Source: Tulasnella sp. 424 (lineage: Eukaryota > Basidiomycota > Agaricomycetes > Cantharellales > Tulasnellaceae). Taken from it: a stretch of 64,000 nucleotides of DNA. Below the pieces are notes generated by a model. It was not told the origin of the DNA. It did no database searches and was given only the letters and a program-made list of their open reading frames with translations. Where the stretch lies: positions 114,812 to 178,811 of the forward strand of contig WSUB01000086.1 of assembly GCA_019633425.1 (NCBI GenBank), written 5' to 3'. Shown here piece after piece: positions 12,465-25,900 of the stretch (positions are counted from its first letter, which is position 1; each line of letters begins with the position of its first letter). The position numbers and the translations under genes are program-made.

Positions 12465-14392
12465 TTACAAAGCAACGGTCTCCAAACGTTCGGGGTGTGC
12501 GGTATCCGAGTTGACGCTGACAGCTGAGCTGGACAAGGTGGGGGTCACATCACCCGTGTTCTTGTCCCCGTATGAAGGGTCCAAGAACACCGTCGTGCCC
12601 TCGATGCCTGCCAATTTCGCAGCGGCAGCTTCATGTTCCTCTTCCTCCGACATTGCACCGCTCGTCACCGACCTCGTATCGGTCTGAGGTGAAGTCGAAA
12701 CCGAGTGGACAAGGTCGGGCGTTCGAGAAGATGAAATGGAAGGAGCGGTGCTGTGCATGGATGCAGTTTGCGGGTCCTTGGCATTTGGAGCAGGAGTAGC
12801 AGGTACTGATGGTGCTTTGCTACCGAACAAGCTGAACTTGCGCAGACCAGTCGCAGGCGCTGCAGCCGACGACTCGGGTTGGGCTGGGGTCGCTGTCGAT
12901 GACGACGAGGTCGCTGGGGCTTGAGTACCTCCACTGACTGACCTCGTCCAGCTGGAGACGAAGCTCGTCAACGGTGTCGAAGCGGGAGTCGCGGCTGTTG
13001 AGGAAGAAGACGATGCCGCAACCTGGGGAGTTGCCGCCGGCGCCGAAGAAGCTTCTGATGCAGGGGTGTTCCAGAGCCTCAAACCCCATCCACCCTTCTT
13101 TGGCCCCGTGGACGAAGCCGCGTCCTCTGGGATGTTCTCCTCGGTTGGTAACGGTGGCAACCTCAGGCCTTTAAGGCTGACAACCGGACTGCGGACGCTA
13201 TTGACGCTCGACGCATCATCTTTAATCGACGACGACGAAGGAACAACTGCAGCCGACTCTCCAATTGCCTGTTCGGCAATGAACTCTCGCAACGCCTTGA
13301 TGCAAGCATCTGAGGCCTCCCTCTTGTCAATCGCCTCCGCCAACTCGTGCTTCACATTCTCGAGTTCCTTCCTGGTGTTCGAAAGCTCACCCCGCACGCT
13401 GTCTAATTCGGCGGTGAGAACTGATGCGGGTGGGAGACCACCAGGAGGAGAGTGATCCCTCTTGGCAACAAGCGACAACCTCTTTGTCTTGATAGTCGTT
13501 CCATCTCCGTTCTTCATGTCCTGGAACGTATGAGTGACGGGACTTGGAGGAAGACCATCGATAATGTTGACAGGATCTGAAAGCATAGTGCTAGAGCGAT
13601 TGGGAGTGGGGGCGCCATTCGGACCAGGATCGGATAAACTGGAGATCCGCCTGTGACCCATACCCATAGGGCGAGACGTCGGTTGATTGGGGGTGCCACT
13701 ACCAAATGCTGATGGCGGAGGAAGTTGGAAGGATGCCCTTTTGGCAGTGTTTGAGAATCCAGACACCAAGCCTGGCGAGCGTGCTCCTGCAGCAGCTGAG
13801 AGATCCAGAGGCAGTGGCCCCGTCTTGAGGGTCTGCGTGCTCATGCGCCGGCTCTCAGCCTGCAATCGCATGACACCCCTTCTGCTCTCTTCGACTTTGG
13901 CTCGGAGCAGGTTAACCTGTTCAGACCAAGACGAAATCCCCACGTTCGGAGTGTCAGTAAATCATGTGTGTATAGCCTCGAGAGGGAGGATGATCGACGC
14001 ACCTGCTCCTCATTCTCCTGAGCACTCTTCAGCGCCTCATCACGCTCAGCCTCGGCTTTTTCAGCTCTCTTCTTCTCAGCCTCTAAGAGCTCCTCCAGAT
14101 CAGCTGCTTTGGCCTCCAACGCAGCGTACTTGTGTCCCGATTCCGCCAACGCTTGATTACTTTCATCTCTCTCTTGAGTGATGGTGGCCAAGTTGGCTCG
14201 AAGCTGGATGATGATCGAGGTCAAGACCTCGGAGTCGTATTCGGTCGTGGACAATGGGTCAACCGCAGACATTTTGTCGCCGGGGTTTTGCTGAGAAGAT
14301 GTAGGATGGTGATGTTCTCCGTCGTCCAATTCGTGTTCAAGTTCGAGCGCGAGTTGGATAGACGACACACTTTCGCGGTTGAGGTGGCTCAT
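12465..14392 (-). CDS. Coiled-coil, Ser/Thr/Pro-rich protein of unknown function
   Basis: Two exons, 14392-14003 and 13916-12465, join in phase at EENEEQ/VNLLRAKVEES to give 613 residues. Residues ~50-165 form a heptad-like coiled coil (IIIQLRANLATITQERDESN, LEAKAADLEELLEAEKKRAE). A second short coil occurs near residues 320-355 (LDSVRGELSNTRKELENVKH). The rest is disordered Ser/Ala/Pro-rich sequence with phosphosite-like RSPG, RRISSLSDP and SPPG patches and an acidic stretch near the C-terminus. The start has SIQLALELEHELDDGEHHHP, which looks conserved-protein-like, but I cannot name a family. A cytoskeletal or vesicle-tether role would be a guess. Confidence 0.75.
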
Positions 14393-15005
14393 GGAATCCC
14401 AAGAGCGTTGGCGTAGTGTAAGGGAGTTGTTAGGGTGTGGGTATAAGGGGGTTGAGAAGATACGTGTTGGTCTGGGAGTAGTGTGGTATAACTGCGGCTA
14501 ATTCTGGGAGGGAGAGGGAGGCATCGAAGCGTCAGTCAACGGAGGAATACATAACCCCAATCACATGAACGCGTTTTCTTACAGGTAACGTGGACGTAAG
14601 GGGAAAAAGAAGAAGCTGAACAGGTAGAGAGTATTAACTTGCGCGCGTTCTCTATATGTGGCACGCGAAAGAGTTGTAAGGAACTGGGGTATGAGGTGGT
14701 TGGGAGACCAGACGAGATGGTGTTGTGCCAGCGCGGGTCTGGTTTTGATTGGAAGGCCTCCGGTCTGAACGAGAACACCAACTAGGCACACAGCTTTCCA
14801 CGGCTCGCACCTCCACACCTCCTCCCCCTTCACAGCATCAGAAAACCACTCGCTAGCCGTATCCGATGGGTGCTTATTCTTTCACAGACTACACTATGTT
14901 CTTTACTCTAACGTGTAATTGTTCTTGTTCTTTTTTTTAAAACGCATCGTCTCAATGGTCGTCGCCATGGATCCATGTGGTTTCTCCGACCCGTTCGTTG
15001 ACGAC
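14393..15005. other. Spacer: 5' region of the coiled-coil gene, 3' region of the Smr gene
   Basis: I find no gene. A weak plus-strand frame near 14919-15245 is the mirror of the last Smr exons, so it is not counted. Purine- and pyrimidine-rich tracts around 14400-14520 fit a fungal promoter read on the minus strand. Confidence 0.4.
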
Positions 15006-18000
15006 CTAGCTTGCGTGGGTCAAGGGATCAATACATACAATCCCATCCCGCTCATTCCAAGGGTATTGCCACCGGTGAAGGAACTCCTTAACTCCTGCAG
15101 CGAGCCGCTGTCTCGAGGCTCCGCGATTGGGATCCTGTGTTCCGGTGTGTTTCTCCTCTCCAACAACGATGTATGCTATGAACCCGAGAACAGCAAGCGC
15201 GCGGTTAGCTCTCCTTTTTCATCTCACAGCGTACGGGTACCATGACGTACCAAGGCCCATAAAGTTCTCCCTTTCAAGCTGTGTTTTTGACACCGCCCCC
15301 GATCAACATAAGCGTCAGTCGGAATCTCCTATCCCGATAAGATAACGCCAAGCGTAAACTCACAGCCAGCAAGAACTCCTCCATAACCTCCACGCCTTCA
15401 CTCGAATGCAGGCCGTGCAAATCCAACAGCACCTCGGTCCTCTCCTGAGACGTCAACTTTCCTCCACTCGCCCCAATCCCACCGATCCTATCACTCGCAA
15501 CACCCAATTGGACACCCAACCCACCCCCAGCGGGCTTTCCACGAGTACTCCGATCCACCGGATCATCCGACCAAGACGTATCTCTCGCCATAGCCGCTTC
15601 CAAACTCGTCCTCGCTCGCTCTTTGACGAGTTTCTCCGCGGCTTCAGCAGTCTCTTTACCCATCTTGGCATTCAACTCGTGAGCTTGACGACTGAACGCT
15701 TTCGCCGAGGCCCCGTCTCCCCGTTTCCATGCCTCTGCGGCCCGGCTCAACGCAACGTTTCGAGCTCCACCGAGCTCGATCGCTTTAGCTCGGTAAGACA
15801 TGTACAGGTCGTTGACAACTTTACCCGTTGGTAACGTGGGCAATAACGACGGTGGGCGCAGCTTGAGCCGAGGTGAAGGCCGAGGCGTTGCTGGGCTTGT
15901 TCGGTCGCCCGCTGGGATCCTGCGAACGCCTAGTTGGACAGCACCGGCCCGTTGGGCGGCGGCGGCGTTTTGAGTAACAGTGACCAATGGTTGACGTTTG
16001 ACCGCATTCGCGAACCGCGTCCGGCTGGGATCAAGTCCTCTTCCAGCTCCGGGTGGTCCACTTAAGCGTGCTGATTCCGATAAACTCGGGAACGCATCCG
16101 CAGGGTGATCCTTCTCCACTGGTCGATCGTTCAAAGTCGTTCCAGCCATCGCGCTCTGCAACGGAGACAAGTCGATATCTTGCGGTAGTGTGTGCAGGAA
16201 TTCGCATTGCTCTCCCTTCATGCATTGCCCACGTAACCAGAAGCGGCACAAAGCCCGTTCAATGTCGTGGCTACCAAATGCAGGACGTACGATGGTCAGA
16301 CTGAAGTGATACTTGAACCGCAAAGTATTGTTCACATACCTGAATCGACAATCTGACCTCCTGCACTCTCCAGCCAAATAATACCGACACACCCTTCCGC
16401 CAGTTGCAACCGCCAACCTCTGCCCAAAATGCTGTGGGTTCGTGCTCGCACCAGGCGTCGTAGCACTGGCACCACCCGCACCGCGCATAATAGGCAAAAT
16501 ATCCCTCGAAGCAGTAGCAACTCGTCCGCCGCTACCCGCAACGGGCTGACTGGCCGCTCCCAGCTTCTGCGCAGCCGTTATCGGAGTTTGCTGAGCCATA
16601 GTAGGCGTGCCACTGGGACTCTGAGTCGAAGGATTATGGGCGTTCTCGATCAACCAGACCATAGCAGAGTCAAAGTCGTATCCAGTCTTCGCCAAGGCTT
16701 CTTCCAATGTGGCGGGTGGGATCGTCGAACCAAATATGGAGTGAAGGACCTCGAATGGCGTCATGCCGTCCCCTACCATCCCCGTTGGATCATATGGCTC
16801 CCCAGCGTAAAACGGGTCTCCTGTTGCGTCACCTGCGTACGGATCAGCTTCATCTTGCATAAGACTTGACGGAAGATGTGCGGAATAATGGTATGGTCCA
16901 ACTGGGATATCCTCAACTAAGCAAAAGCAGTTCTGTCAGCATGGAAGTTTCCCCTAGTAAATACTGGTAGAACCTACATTGATTGAGATGTGTCCCTGCA
17001 GTCGAACGAGGCATATTCATCGATGATACTTTCGAGAACGGCGAAAAGTCCTTGTCGTCATCAATCCTTGCAAAAGCTTTGCCGCTTCCAGCATCGTCGT
17101 CTTCACTCAAGTCCGCCGGAATGCTCTTCCTCAACCCGGAATTCGATCGGGTCAATGACGAACTCGGACGACCGTAATACCCTTCATTCCACAGCGGGCT
17201 CGCAATCGCCAAGTTACCCGACACGCGCCTAGGTGAATTCGGAATGATGTCATTCGGTCGGTGAGACCAAAGGTCGGGTGAAGGCGTCTCGTTTCTTCCA
17301 GCACCCGGAGCACCAAATGTTCCGGACATCGCCGAGCCAGGTCTCGCGGAAGGTCTGAACTCCAGTGCCTTGGCATTAAGATAATGCGGTGAAGTGAGAG
17401 GCGAAGACGGCTGACTGCCGGGTGCCAAGTGTGGTGGGATGCTCGTGGAATTTGATAGAGGTGCGATGTGACTAGCCGTAGGCGAAGAACCCGGGGATGG
17501 TCCTGGGTAGCCGTTTCCGATCACACCGGGAGGTGCGTGTAATCCAGCGGATAAGGGTGATGCTATTGGGGTATGCGGACGTCGAAGCGAGATGGACCGT
17601 GCTAGAGGCGAGCTGGGTGTGTCTGGTCGGTTGCCTCGGAGGGAATGCATCGAGGCTCGAGAGGATGGTCGAGAGATGGGACGCTTCATGGGAGCGAGGA
17701 ATACGAAAGGGACGCCTTGGACGTCATCCTTGTGCTTGTGCATGAGATCGAGGAGGACTTGTTCCAGTAACGATGAATCCTACACAGCGTAGAACCCCCG
17801 CTCAGTACCTCTTAAGTTTTCTCTATTTCGGGCGAATAGAGCGACCCGTTTGCGGAAAACTTACTGCTTCATCAAATGTGAACGTATCCTTGACGAGCTG
17901 CTTCAAACCATCTTCATCTTCCTCCTCAAGCAGCCTCACAACCTTCTTCACCACTTCCAGGTTCGCGTTCGTATTCTCTCCTCCAGAATCTCCATCAGCC

Positions 18001-18101
18001 TCGGTCGGACTAGGCTGTTGCACTCCATGCCCCGGATATTCCTTTGCGAGGTATGTGATGAAAGCTGACGTGTGGGGGTACTTGGTGGCCGGGTCGGGCA
18101 T
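15006..18101 (-). CDS. CUE-like, tandem CCCH zinc finger, DUF1771 and Smr domain protein
   Basis: Six exons join in phase: 18101-17865, 17779-16978, 16916-16340, 16270-15364, 15278-15251 and 15175-15006, about 906 residues. The order is: N-terminal helical region; long Ser/Pro-rich disordered part; CUE-like helix bundle (MTPFEVLHSIFGSTIPPATL); two CCCH fingers (CRYYLAGECRRSDCRFSH and CRFWLRGQCMKGEQCEFLH); DUF1771 helix (YRAKAIELGGARNVALSRAA); Smr domain with VLLDLHGLHSSEGVE, then GLAYIVVGEEKHTGTQDP and CIDPLTHAS. Smr domains act as RNA endonucleases or RNA binders (Cue2/N4BP2 in no-go decay), so a role in RNA surveillance is inferred. The first finger is split by an intron right before its His. 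The penultimate exon is only 28 nt. Confidence 0.88.
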
Positions 18102-18839
18102 TAGTCAGGGTAGCAATTGATGACGAACTGTACACCGCAGCGAGGATGACGAGAATCACAGGAGAGTCAGGTCGGGGGTGTCGAAAGAGATAGAGCAACT
18201 CGGATCCTCACGAAAGAGAACAAGATAAAAAGGTAGTGTATTTTGATTACGTCCCAGAAAGCTAGATCGTCGGAGAGAAGGTCAATTGCAATCGAGCCTG
18301 CGTGCCAGAGGCCAAGCCAGTCATCGAGAACGGACCTTGTCGTACAAACGAAACTCCAAGATATCTAAAATGGAAACGTACGTGGCACTGTTAAGAGCGC
18401 ATGCACGAAAGTAGCGCGTTCGAGGTTCTTGAGCTGCGGGTGTTCCAGCGAGGGAAAGACTGACGTTGAGGAGAGATTTCACGATCTCTTCCCCCGCTCG
18501 ACGGCCTTTAGCGGCTTTAGCCTCGGACTACTGAGACGATGGCTGTGCCTGACGGCTAACCCCTTCCGTCCTTTCCTTTTGTTCGCTTCAGCGCTTCACT
18601 CTCTCTTCCCGACATTGATGCGGCCTCAGGTGAGAGTGGGCAACTCTCACACTTGCACACCTGGTCCTAGTCAAAAAGAAGCTATTGAACCAAGTTAATT
18701 GCACATCAAGCTCCGACCACTGCGTCGGCCGGACCAAAGCCAAGAAAATGTCCATCGAAAAAGTCTATGAGGAACAAATCTATCCATCTAAATAATCAAA
18801 ACGAAAAGTCCGTGGAAAGTCCCGCTCCCGATCCAGTTC
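18102..18839. other. Spacer without a supported gene
   Basis: This 738-bp stretch lies between the Smr gene start and the serine dehydratase 3' end, both on the minus strand. It should contain the Smr gene promoter and leader. A plus-strand open frame at 18429-18698 has no support. Confidence 0.4.
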
Positions 18840-21800
18840 TCAGCAAGCGGGGGAAGTCAAGGGAATCCTAACCGAGGTAGCCAACCCCGAAAGCGAAGTC
18901 TCCTTGTACTTGTGGCTCATATCCGCCGCAGTCACTTTCATCGCGGCGATAGCCTCGTCCAACGTAACGCTATGGGCGCCATCAGAAGCCATGGCGAGTT
19001 GTCCGGCAGTGATAGCTTTCACGGCTAGATAGAAGAGTCCCAAGACGTTTCAGGAACCCCGAAACGTGCGTTTTAGGAAAACCAAAATTTACCTCCAAGA
19101 GAGTTGCGTTCGATGCAAGGGACCTGGACAAGGCCATCCAGTGGATCGCAAGTCAACCCCAGTGAATGCTCAATACCAATTTCAGCGGCCTAGACGAAGG
19201 ACCAGTGCCATAGTTAGTTTCTCATTCCAAACCCAGCATCAGAACTGAAGCCTCGGCTACCTGAGTAATTATCTGGGGCGAAGCACCCATTGTTGCTGCG
19301 AAGCCAGCAGCCTTTGAGAAAGCACGGTCAGCTCCCGGTGCATCGAGCGTACTGGGTCAAGTATCGGCTTACCGCCATGGCAGATGCGACCCCCACCTCA
19401 GCCATACATCCTCCTTCTGCAGCAGAGATAGTAGCGCCTCGCTTGAAAAGCATGCTAATAAAGTTCAAGCTCATGAGCTAAATTAAAACGAGACTCGATA
19501 TGAAAGACACCACGAGTCGTACCCGATCGCGGCCGCTGTAAGCCTACGGAGGCGCACAATTGCCTGATTAGTTCGTGGTCCCTAAGTGTAGACTTTGCGA
19601 TCTAGTTACTCACAAGAAGGTGGTAATGTCTGTCTCCGGATCCTCGCTAATGAACTCGACAATGTATTTCAAGACAGCAGGGATGACGCCCTAGACGTTA
19701 CCCAAAACGCAAGGCCGGGTTTTAGCTGGGAGCGAGCATATGTTATCCATATCACGCTTACGGCGGCACCTAGATAAGAACGCGCAGTGTGAGCGACCAA
19801 CTCTCCAACGAGAAACCCAGAACACATGCACTCACCATTAGTTGGACTCGTCACAATTCTCCCACCACCAGCATTCACTTCATTTACAGCTTCGAAGATT
19901 TTCCAGATGTCAGCTATGGTGGTCCCATATGGGATAGGTCGAATCCTTACCAATAGCGTAACACGACAAGAAATCAACACCCGGGAAGATCGTCTTTCGC
20001 TATAAAAACCCCCATTAAATTAACATACTTTTTCAGAAATCGCTGAAGAAAAAGTGAACGTACGCTCGGCATAGGTGGTACCTCGTGATCGAATTGCCCG
20101 ACAATCTTTGCTGGTTTGGGTCTTGGACTAGGCATCAATCCAGCCGCCGGACCGAATGGGTTCTTCGACATTAAACCATTGCCTCCTTCGATCTGTGGTG
20201 CCAGAGCATGCGCATCGATACCAGGGTAGAACCTAGTCCCCCAACCAACCTACCATTCAGCAATTTCCCTAACGCGAGCAAAGCTAAAATGGCTCTTGCC
20301 ACTCACCCTCTCATCAACCTCTTGTACAGCATTGGAGCCTTCCTCTTTACTTGCATTCTTCCTGGTAAGACGGTCTCATGCGTTGATACACCAGTGCGAA
20401 TACACTCATCCATCACGCCCCAAATCTTTTGAATGTTTTCTCGGATCTGGGCAGGTGAGAGGTAATGCCGTTCGTTGTCGTACACGAGTTGGGCGATGGT
20501 TTTCTGAAAAGTGGGGAAAAGAGCATATCGGTTAGTTTAATGCCACTCTCACCCACTGGTCGTAGGAAAACTCACGTTGTGCTTCTCTGTCATCGCAAGA
20601 AGAGATTCCGCAGAATGGAAGAGATAGGGCGGCTGGGAGATCCCAGCGCTCCCCGGCTTGGAGGTTCCCTCAGGTGGGATAACGTGTGTTTGGGACAACC
20701 GAGCAGGATCGACATCCTATACACCGAAGCAAGCCAGATTAGCAATTAATTCGCATTTAAAGGTGCACGTGTAACGTACCTTCTTATGAATGCCCATGTA
20801 GTACAAATTCTCGTCGGCTAGAATACGTTGTCAGGTCCTGTTAGCGGAAACTCCAGACTGAACCCGGTAACATACTCTTGGTCTTCTCATTAACCACGAA
20901 TCCCCCACCGACACTAATCCACCGGCAAAAAAAAACCCATCCTTTGTTAGCGTCCCTCGCCTCCATCCCTCTCCCAAAGAGAAAACCGCACCTAAAATAC
21001 TCATTCGTCGCCAACAACTCGCCCTCCTTTCCAAAGACGCTGAATCTCATGCCATTCGGATGCGTTTTCAAAACCTGATCGAACCTCCAAACCATATCCT
21101 TCTCCATATCGAATTTAATCTTCTTTTTACCGGAGAGCATGAGGACCTTGTTGGTCAAAACGGCCTGATATCGGCTTGAAATGGTTCCAGTGTCGATCGT
21201 TTCCGGATCATTTCCTTGGAAGCCCATCATGAGTGCTTCTGGGGTCTGGTGACTATAGGCCATTAGAGATGCCGCGTGAACCAAGGAAGCGAAGAAGGAA
21301 GGAGGGAAGGGGCAGGTGGTCATGCGTTCAGTGAAATGACGACAAGATGTTTTCCGGAACTTGAGCGATGGCTCACCCTTTGCCTGTAGCTGCCAACGAG
21401 CCATACCTGCGCACAAGTCGTACGACGAGGGAGAAAAATCATAGAGTAAGCTTTTGCAATGATGGGAAAGGACCATTTTGAACTCGAGATGCGTACAGTG
21501 TAATCTTCAACGTTTCCACTTTCTCCAACAACCCCAACTCTTCCAAATCCACTACGAAAATCTTCGCAGCTCGCATAGGTCCCACTGTATGCGAACTTGA
21601 TAAGAAAAAACCCCCAAATGAACCCAACCTTGATTAACTCTCGTGCACAAAAGAAGCCTCGTAGTGCCGAAACTACGCACCTGCTGGGTCCAACACCGAT
21701 AGAAAACAAATCAAACGCCGAAATCACAGCATGTTCCTTCACTGGCGGGACGGTGCTCGTCGAAGGTACAACGACCGGTTCCCCAGCAGCAGCAGCTTCC

Positions 21801-21976
21801 CTCGTTCTCGCCGTATTCGAAAACGCTCGTCGTTGAGCGTTTGCTGTCGGTATCCGTGACGTCGACGACGCGCTGAGAGCCACGGGTGCGGGTCTCACAA
21901 CAACAGCTGCTGCTTTCCCAGGTGAAACTCGGGATAAAGACCCAATTCGGCCAGCTTTTGACGAGAGTCTGAGCAT
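18840..21976 (-). CDS. L-serine dehydratase, iron-sulfur type, mitochondrial
   Basis: The enzyme converts L-serine to pyruvate and ammonia with a [4Fe-4S] cluster, the bacterial SdaA type rather than the PLP type. Eighteen phased exons (21976-21681, 21595-21497, 21406-21377, 21252-20992, 20913-20876, 20817-20780, 20716-20576, 20503-20307, 20232-20064, 19999-19951, 19889-19836, 19769-19762, 19690-19614, 19543-19523, 19454-19373, 19311-19261, 19189-19093, 19024-18840) give about 630 residues. An Arg/Ser/Ala-rich presequence ending RRAFSNTAR suggests mitochondrial import. Core motifs are [65 protein letters not shown], and the cluster region with Cys in [14 protein letters not shown] and VPCIERN. 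The C-terminus is [16 protein letters not shown]. The gene includes an 8-nt and a 21-nt microexon. Confidence 0.93.
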
Positions 21977-22905
21977 ACGGAGAGATAGAGAGAGAGACGA
22001 GGAAAGCTGCGAGGTGGGAGCGAGAAACTTTGAAATAAATCAGCGTCCCGACTGCTCAGGGTCACGGCATCACAAATAAACACAGGTCAACTTGCACTGC
22101 TTGTTCCGGATCTTTAGTGTCCAATCACCGACGTTGGATTTCCTTGACTCCTTCATTCCTTCACTTTCCTTTTGCTAATTTCGGTGGCTTCAGACATGAA
22201 ATCAAAGGTGTGTTGTTTCATAGCGCCTGTACGGGGATGAGATACGAAAAGAAGTGCGGGGAACGGCGGCGGTCGACCAACAAGAGGTGGCGTTTCCTTT
22301 CGGTAAACGCCGGAAGACGGGCGCTTCTGGATATGCCGCTGTTCCAATGTGACGTATCTCCGATATGGTGACGGAAACAAAATTCGCCGTCTGTACAAGC
22401 CCTTCCCTTCACATAGGTTTTGTTTTAAAGCCTCAGGGTGTTCCTGCCACAGGCGTGTTTGCTATTATGGAGACTACGGGAGGATTTCTACAGTTAAGTA
22501 GGGTCCGTTGAGATGCCACTCCTACCCTCCAAGCAGATTGTGTACCCGAAGATTTGTTAGATAAAGCCAAATGGGGGGATGTTGGGTTTCAACGAACTTG
22601 AAAACGGTGCTTTTCTTCCATAAGGTCGCCTGTCCTTAAGGAGGTAGCCCGTAGCCTACAGATCCGAACTAGATTGTGTGGGAACAATTAAATCAGCGTT
22701 TGCTAATCGATAATATTGCTTGGCGCGGGCGATCTGGGAAAATTTATCAATAGAAAACATCGTGGCCTTCGGCTCGGACAATACACGAGGTCGTAGGGTA
22801 TACCCCGTGAGCCTGAAAGATAGATTAATAATACTATATTTAGCACAGCAATTCTTTTCGTATATTTAACCTTCACATCAGATACCAGTTGGACCGACGT
22901 TAACG
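21977..22905. other. Divergent promoter region, 0.93 kb
   Basis: It separates the serine dehydratase (leftward) and the WD40 membrane protein (rightward). A CCAAT motif occurs at about 22120 and AT-rich sequence at 22680-22870. No gene is supported here. Confidence 0.45.
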
Positions 22906-25900
22906 ATGAAATCTTCACCTCCTGCGCCCCCTTCTATCGTGGTTGCTCCGCCTGTACCAATGGCAGAGACCACATGTAACGTGCCGCAGCGGCAAATAGC
23001 CCCTTGCGTAGAATACGAACTTACTAATTGGCTAAGAAAGGCCCGGAAACAGCTGCGCGTCAACGGAGACAAGACGATCCAGAATAAATGCTGCCAGGAT
23101 TTCGAGTTATTTTCCCGGTGAATAAATTCCCTTCATGCTTGATCGATCCATGTTTTATCTACTTGCTTTGTAGCGAAGTCCAGAATCTCTGTCGCAGGTT
23201 CGAAGAGTTCATGAGGGCGATCCGTCCCATCGGTGCTTCGAGTGGGCTTATCTTCACATCAAGCGAGCTCAAAAAAGGCATCGAGGATGTCCTCAAAGCA
23301 TTTGGGTCTAACTCGGCCGAAATATGGAGGGAGTTCTCTTTGGAAGTTGGAAGCATTGAGTTACCCGCTCGTTTACAGGGCTGGTCAACCCAGGAGTCTG
23401 CCTCATCGCGACTGCCGCAAACAATGAATGAGCTCTCAAAACAACTGGGAGCACTTCTTAGCGGTCTTTTCGACATCCCGGAGTTTTTTGACCAGCGTCT
23501 TACGGATGCTTTGCTCGAGTTCCATGCATGGCTAGGTTACCGAGCTGAATGCATTGAATCCCAAAGTTCGTACCAAATCCGTTCAAGAGGTTGTCATTTT
23601 GCACTACCTCATAACTAAACTTTGTCTCAGAAAATCGTTTGGTGCAACCATCAACGACTTGCCAGTACATTAGCCAAGTGATGAAGGAGATGACTGAGTA
23701 CGTTTCCAAAGTTGCGGCTGCACTGTCCGATTTCGTCAAAGGAGGTCCGTTGTTATTAATGGTCGCTTCAGGACCTCTCCGAGCTTTGCTAACGTTTGGC
23801 TCTCGACAGGGGTCGGCCCAATACGAGAGACTCAGGAGAAGTCACAGACAAGGCTTCAAAACATGTCGACTGTGGTAAGTACCAGGCGTGGGGTCAAACC
23901 GGAACGGTTGAACCGAGCTTACCGGTTGGCATGAAGGCGACATTTCTCTCCGGGGTGACTGCAACCGCCCTCCAGTATTCAACCATGAGTAAAGAGAGGC
24001 AAGCGAATTCACTCGCTTTCTTTGCTGCCATTCTGACCGACACTTAGACTCGAGACAACTGTGTTGGGCTTGTGGATTGCATCGCTCATACTGAGCATTG
24101 CTTCGGCTATTAATTCGCAGCTGACTCTTCATTGTAAGATGCTCAACACGTATTTTGCGACGCGGCTGATATTTTATTTTCCAGGGAGAGCGGCAATGTA
24201 GTGAGTTTCCCGAACTGTCACAGCGGCGTGAGCCTCGACCCAATCCTGCTGACCTTTAATTTTACAGCCGATCACCACGAAGTGCTCTTCCTAGTGAGTA
24301 CAGCAGACGGATATGAGATGTGTTACTTAATTCTTCACTTTTAGTCTGGGCGCCACCCTTATTCGATCATGCACCTCTCGGTTTTCTGGTCCTTGCCGTC
24401 CTTGCATTTTCGGTTGGTCTTGTAGTTTGGACTTTTGCCAGCGACTTCGCCCGTTCTATCCAGATTTCTGCTGCGGTGATCACAGGCGTAACCTTTCTCG
24501 TGCTTTTCGCCATCATTATTTGGGCAGGCATAGAATGGTGCAGAGGAAAGCGCGCTGAAACAACCCCAGTCGACATTAAACGGATCCTAAGCACGCAGGA
24601 ACCCCGCCACCAACAACGACAGGTAAATTCCGCGGGAGGCACTGCATTGGAGGCCGCAGGATTGTGCCGAGTCTTGCAACGTCTCCTGGCACTCATTCGG
24701 CGAGCTCGGCCCTCTGGGGATAATTTCAATCAGCAACTCGGTGATGTCGACCGCACCCCAGACGGCCCGAGAATTCAGTTCGGAGAACGGGCCTTACACC
24801 CTCAACGGCCGTTGACCCCAGACTTGTCCGAAGCAGCCGACGACGACCAAATACATGGTGGAGAGGTCCGGGTAGTACCTCAAACCGGGGAGATCTCACA
24901 AACTTGTCTAAATTTTCAAGAAGCGGTTCGCCAGCTTATAACTAGACGCCAGGAGGATTTGTTGGCACAGACTTCAAGCGTGCGTCAACGGGAGGACAAG
25001 CTTCGAACAATTCAGCCGGTTCATAGATTGCCAATCTTCCATCCTTCCGGACACGATATACACTTCTCTCCAGACGGGAAGCGTCTTGCCGTTAGCCAAT
25101 TGGACGGATCTGTGACCATTTGGGACGTCGATCGGTTCGGTGGGAAAGCGGAAACGACTTTAGCACCATGTTGTGGACGATTTGGGTGGTCTCCGAACAG
25201 TTCCCACATGGTCATTATCACCAAAACGGGGATGTCCGTCTTGGAAACAAATAAGGTGATGAATTCGTCGTCTCATCATTGTAATATATTGCCTCTACTT
25301 ACACGTTGTTCGTTTGGAATCGCAGTTTGAGCGGGGTTTCTCCAAGCCTGGCACAGTTAGCGTCGTCACCTGGCTTCAATCCTCCTCCGGTTTCATTGCA
25401 GTCATCAATGATGAACTTGAGATATACGTGAGTGGGGTTCGAGACAAGCCCTGGCTAGGGACTAAGGTTTCCTATTATCAGGATACTCAATTGCAAGCTG
25501 GGAAGACGCACGCATCCATTCGTGACCTTCCTCTACGAGTGCATGCCGTCGCAAGTATACCGCAGCCCGCCCCGCAAAATGACAAAGAGTGAGTCTTGCC
25601 TCGAGGATGGAGGGGTGCAGTGCTCAGCCCCCGATTAGCTTAATCTTGGTCTTGGGCACTTTGCGTGAGGACTCCCCCCAGGGAGGCTCTGCCTGGCAAA
25701 TCCCTACCAAAACGCAGGTCAAGAGGCCCACATCCGCTTGCCCCGAGCGTTGGTTGATAGGCAAGTTAACTCGGTACCACCAAGTTTGCGGTATAATGAC
25801 GTTTCTCCGTGCAATCTGCAGTCGTTGAGTTGGGCACCGGCAGGCAACGGCAGAGCTTAGCCGCGGCACCCATTCTGGCCGATGCACGTCATATCTGCGT

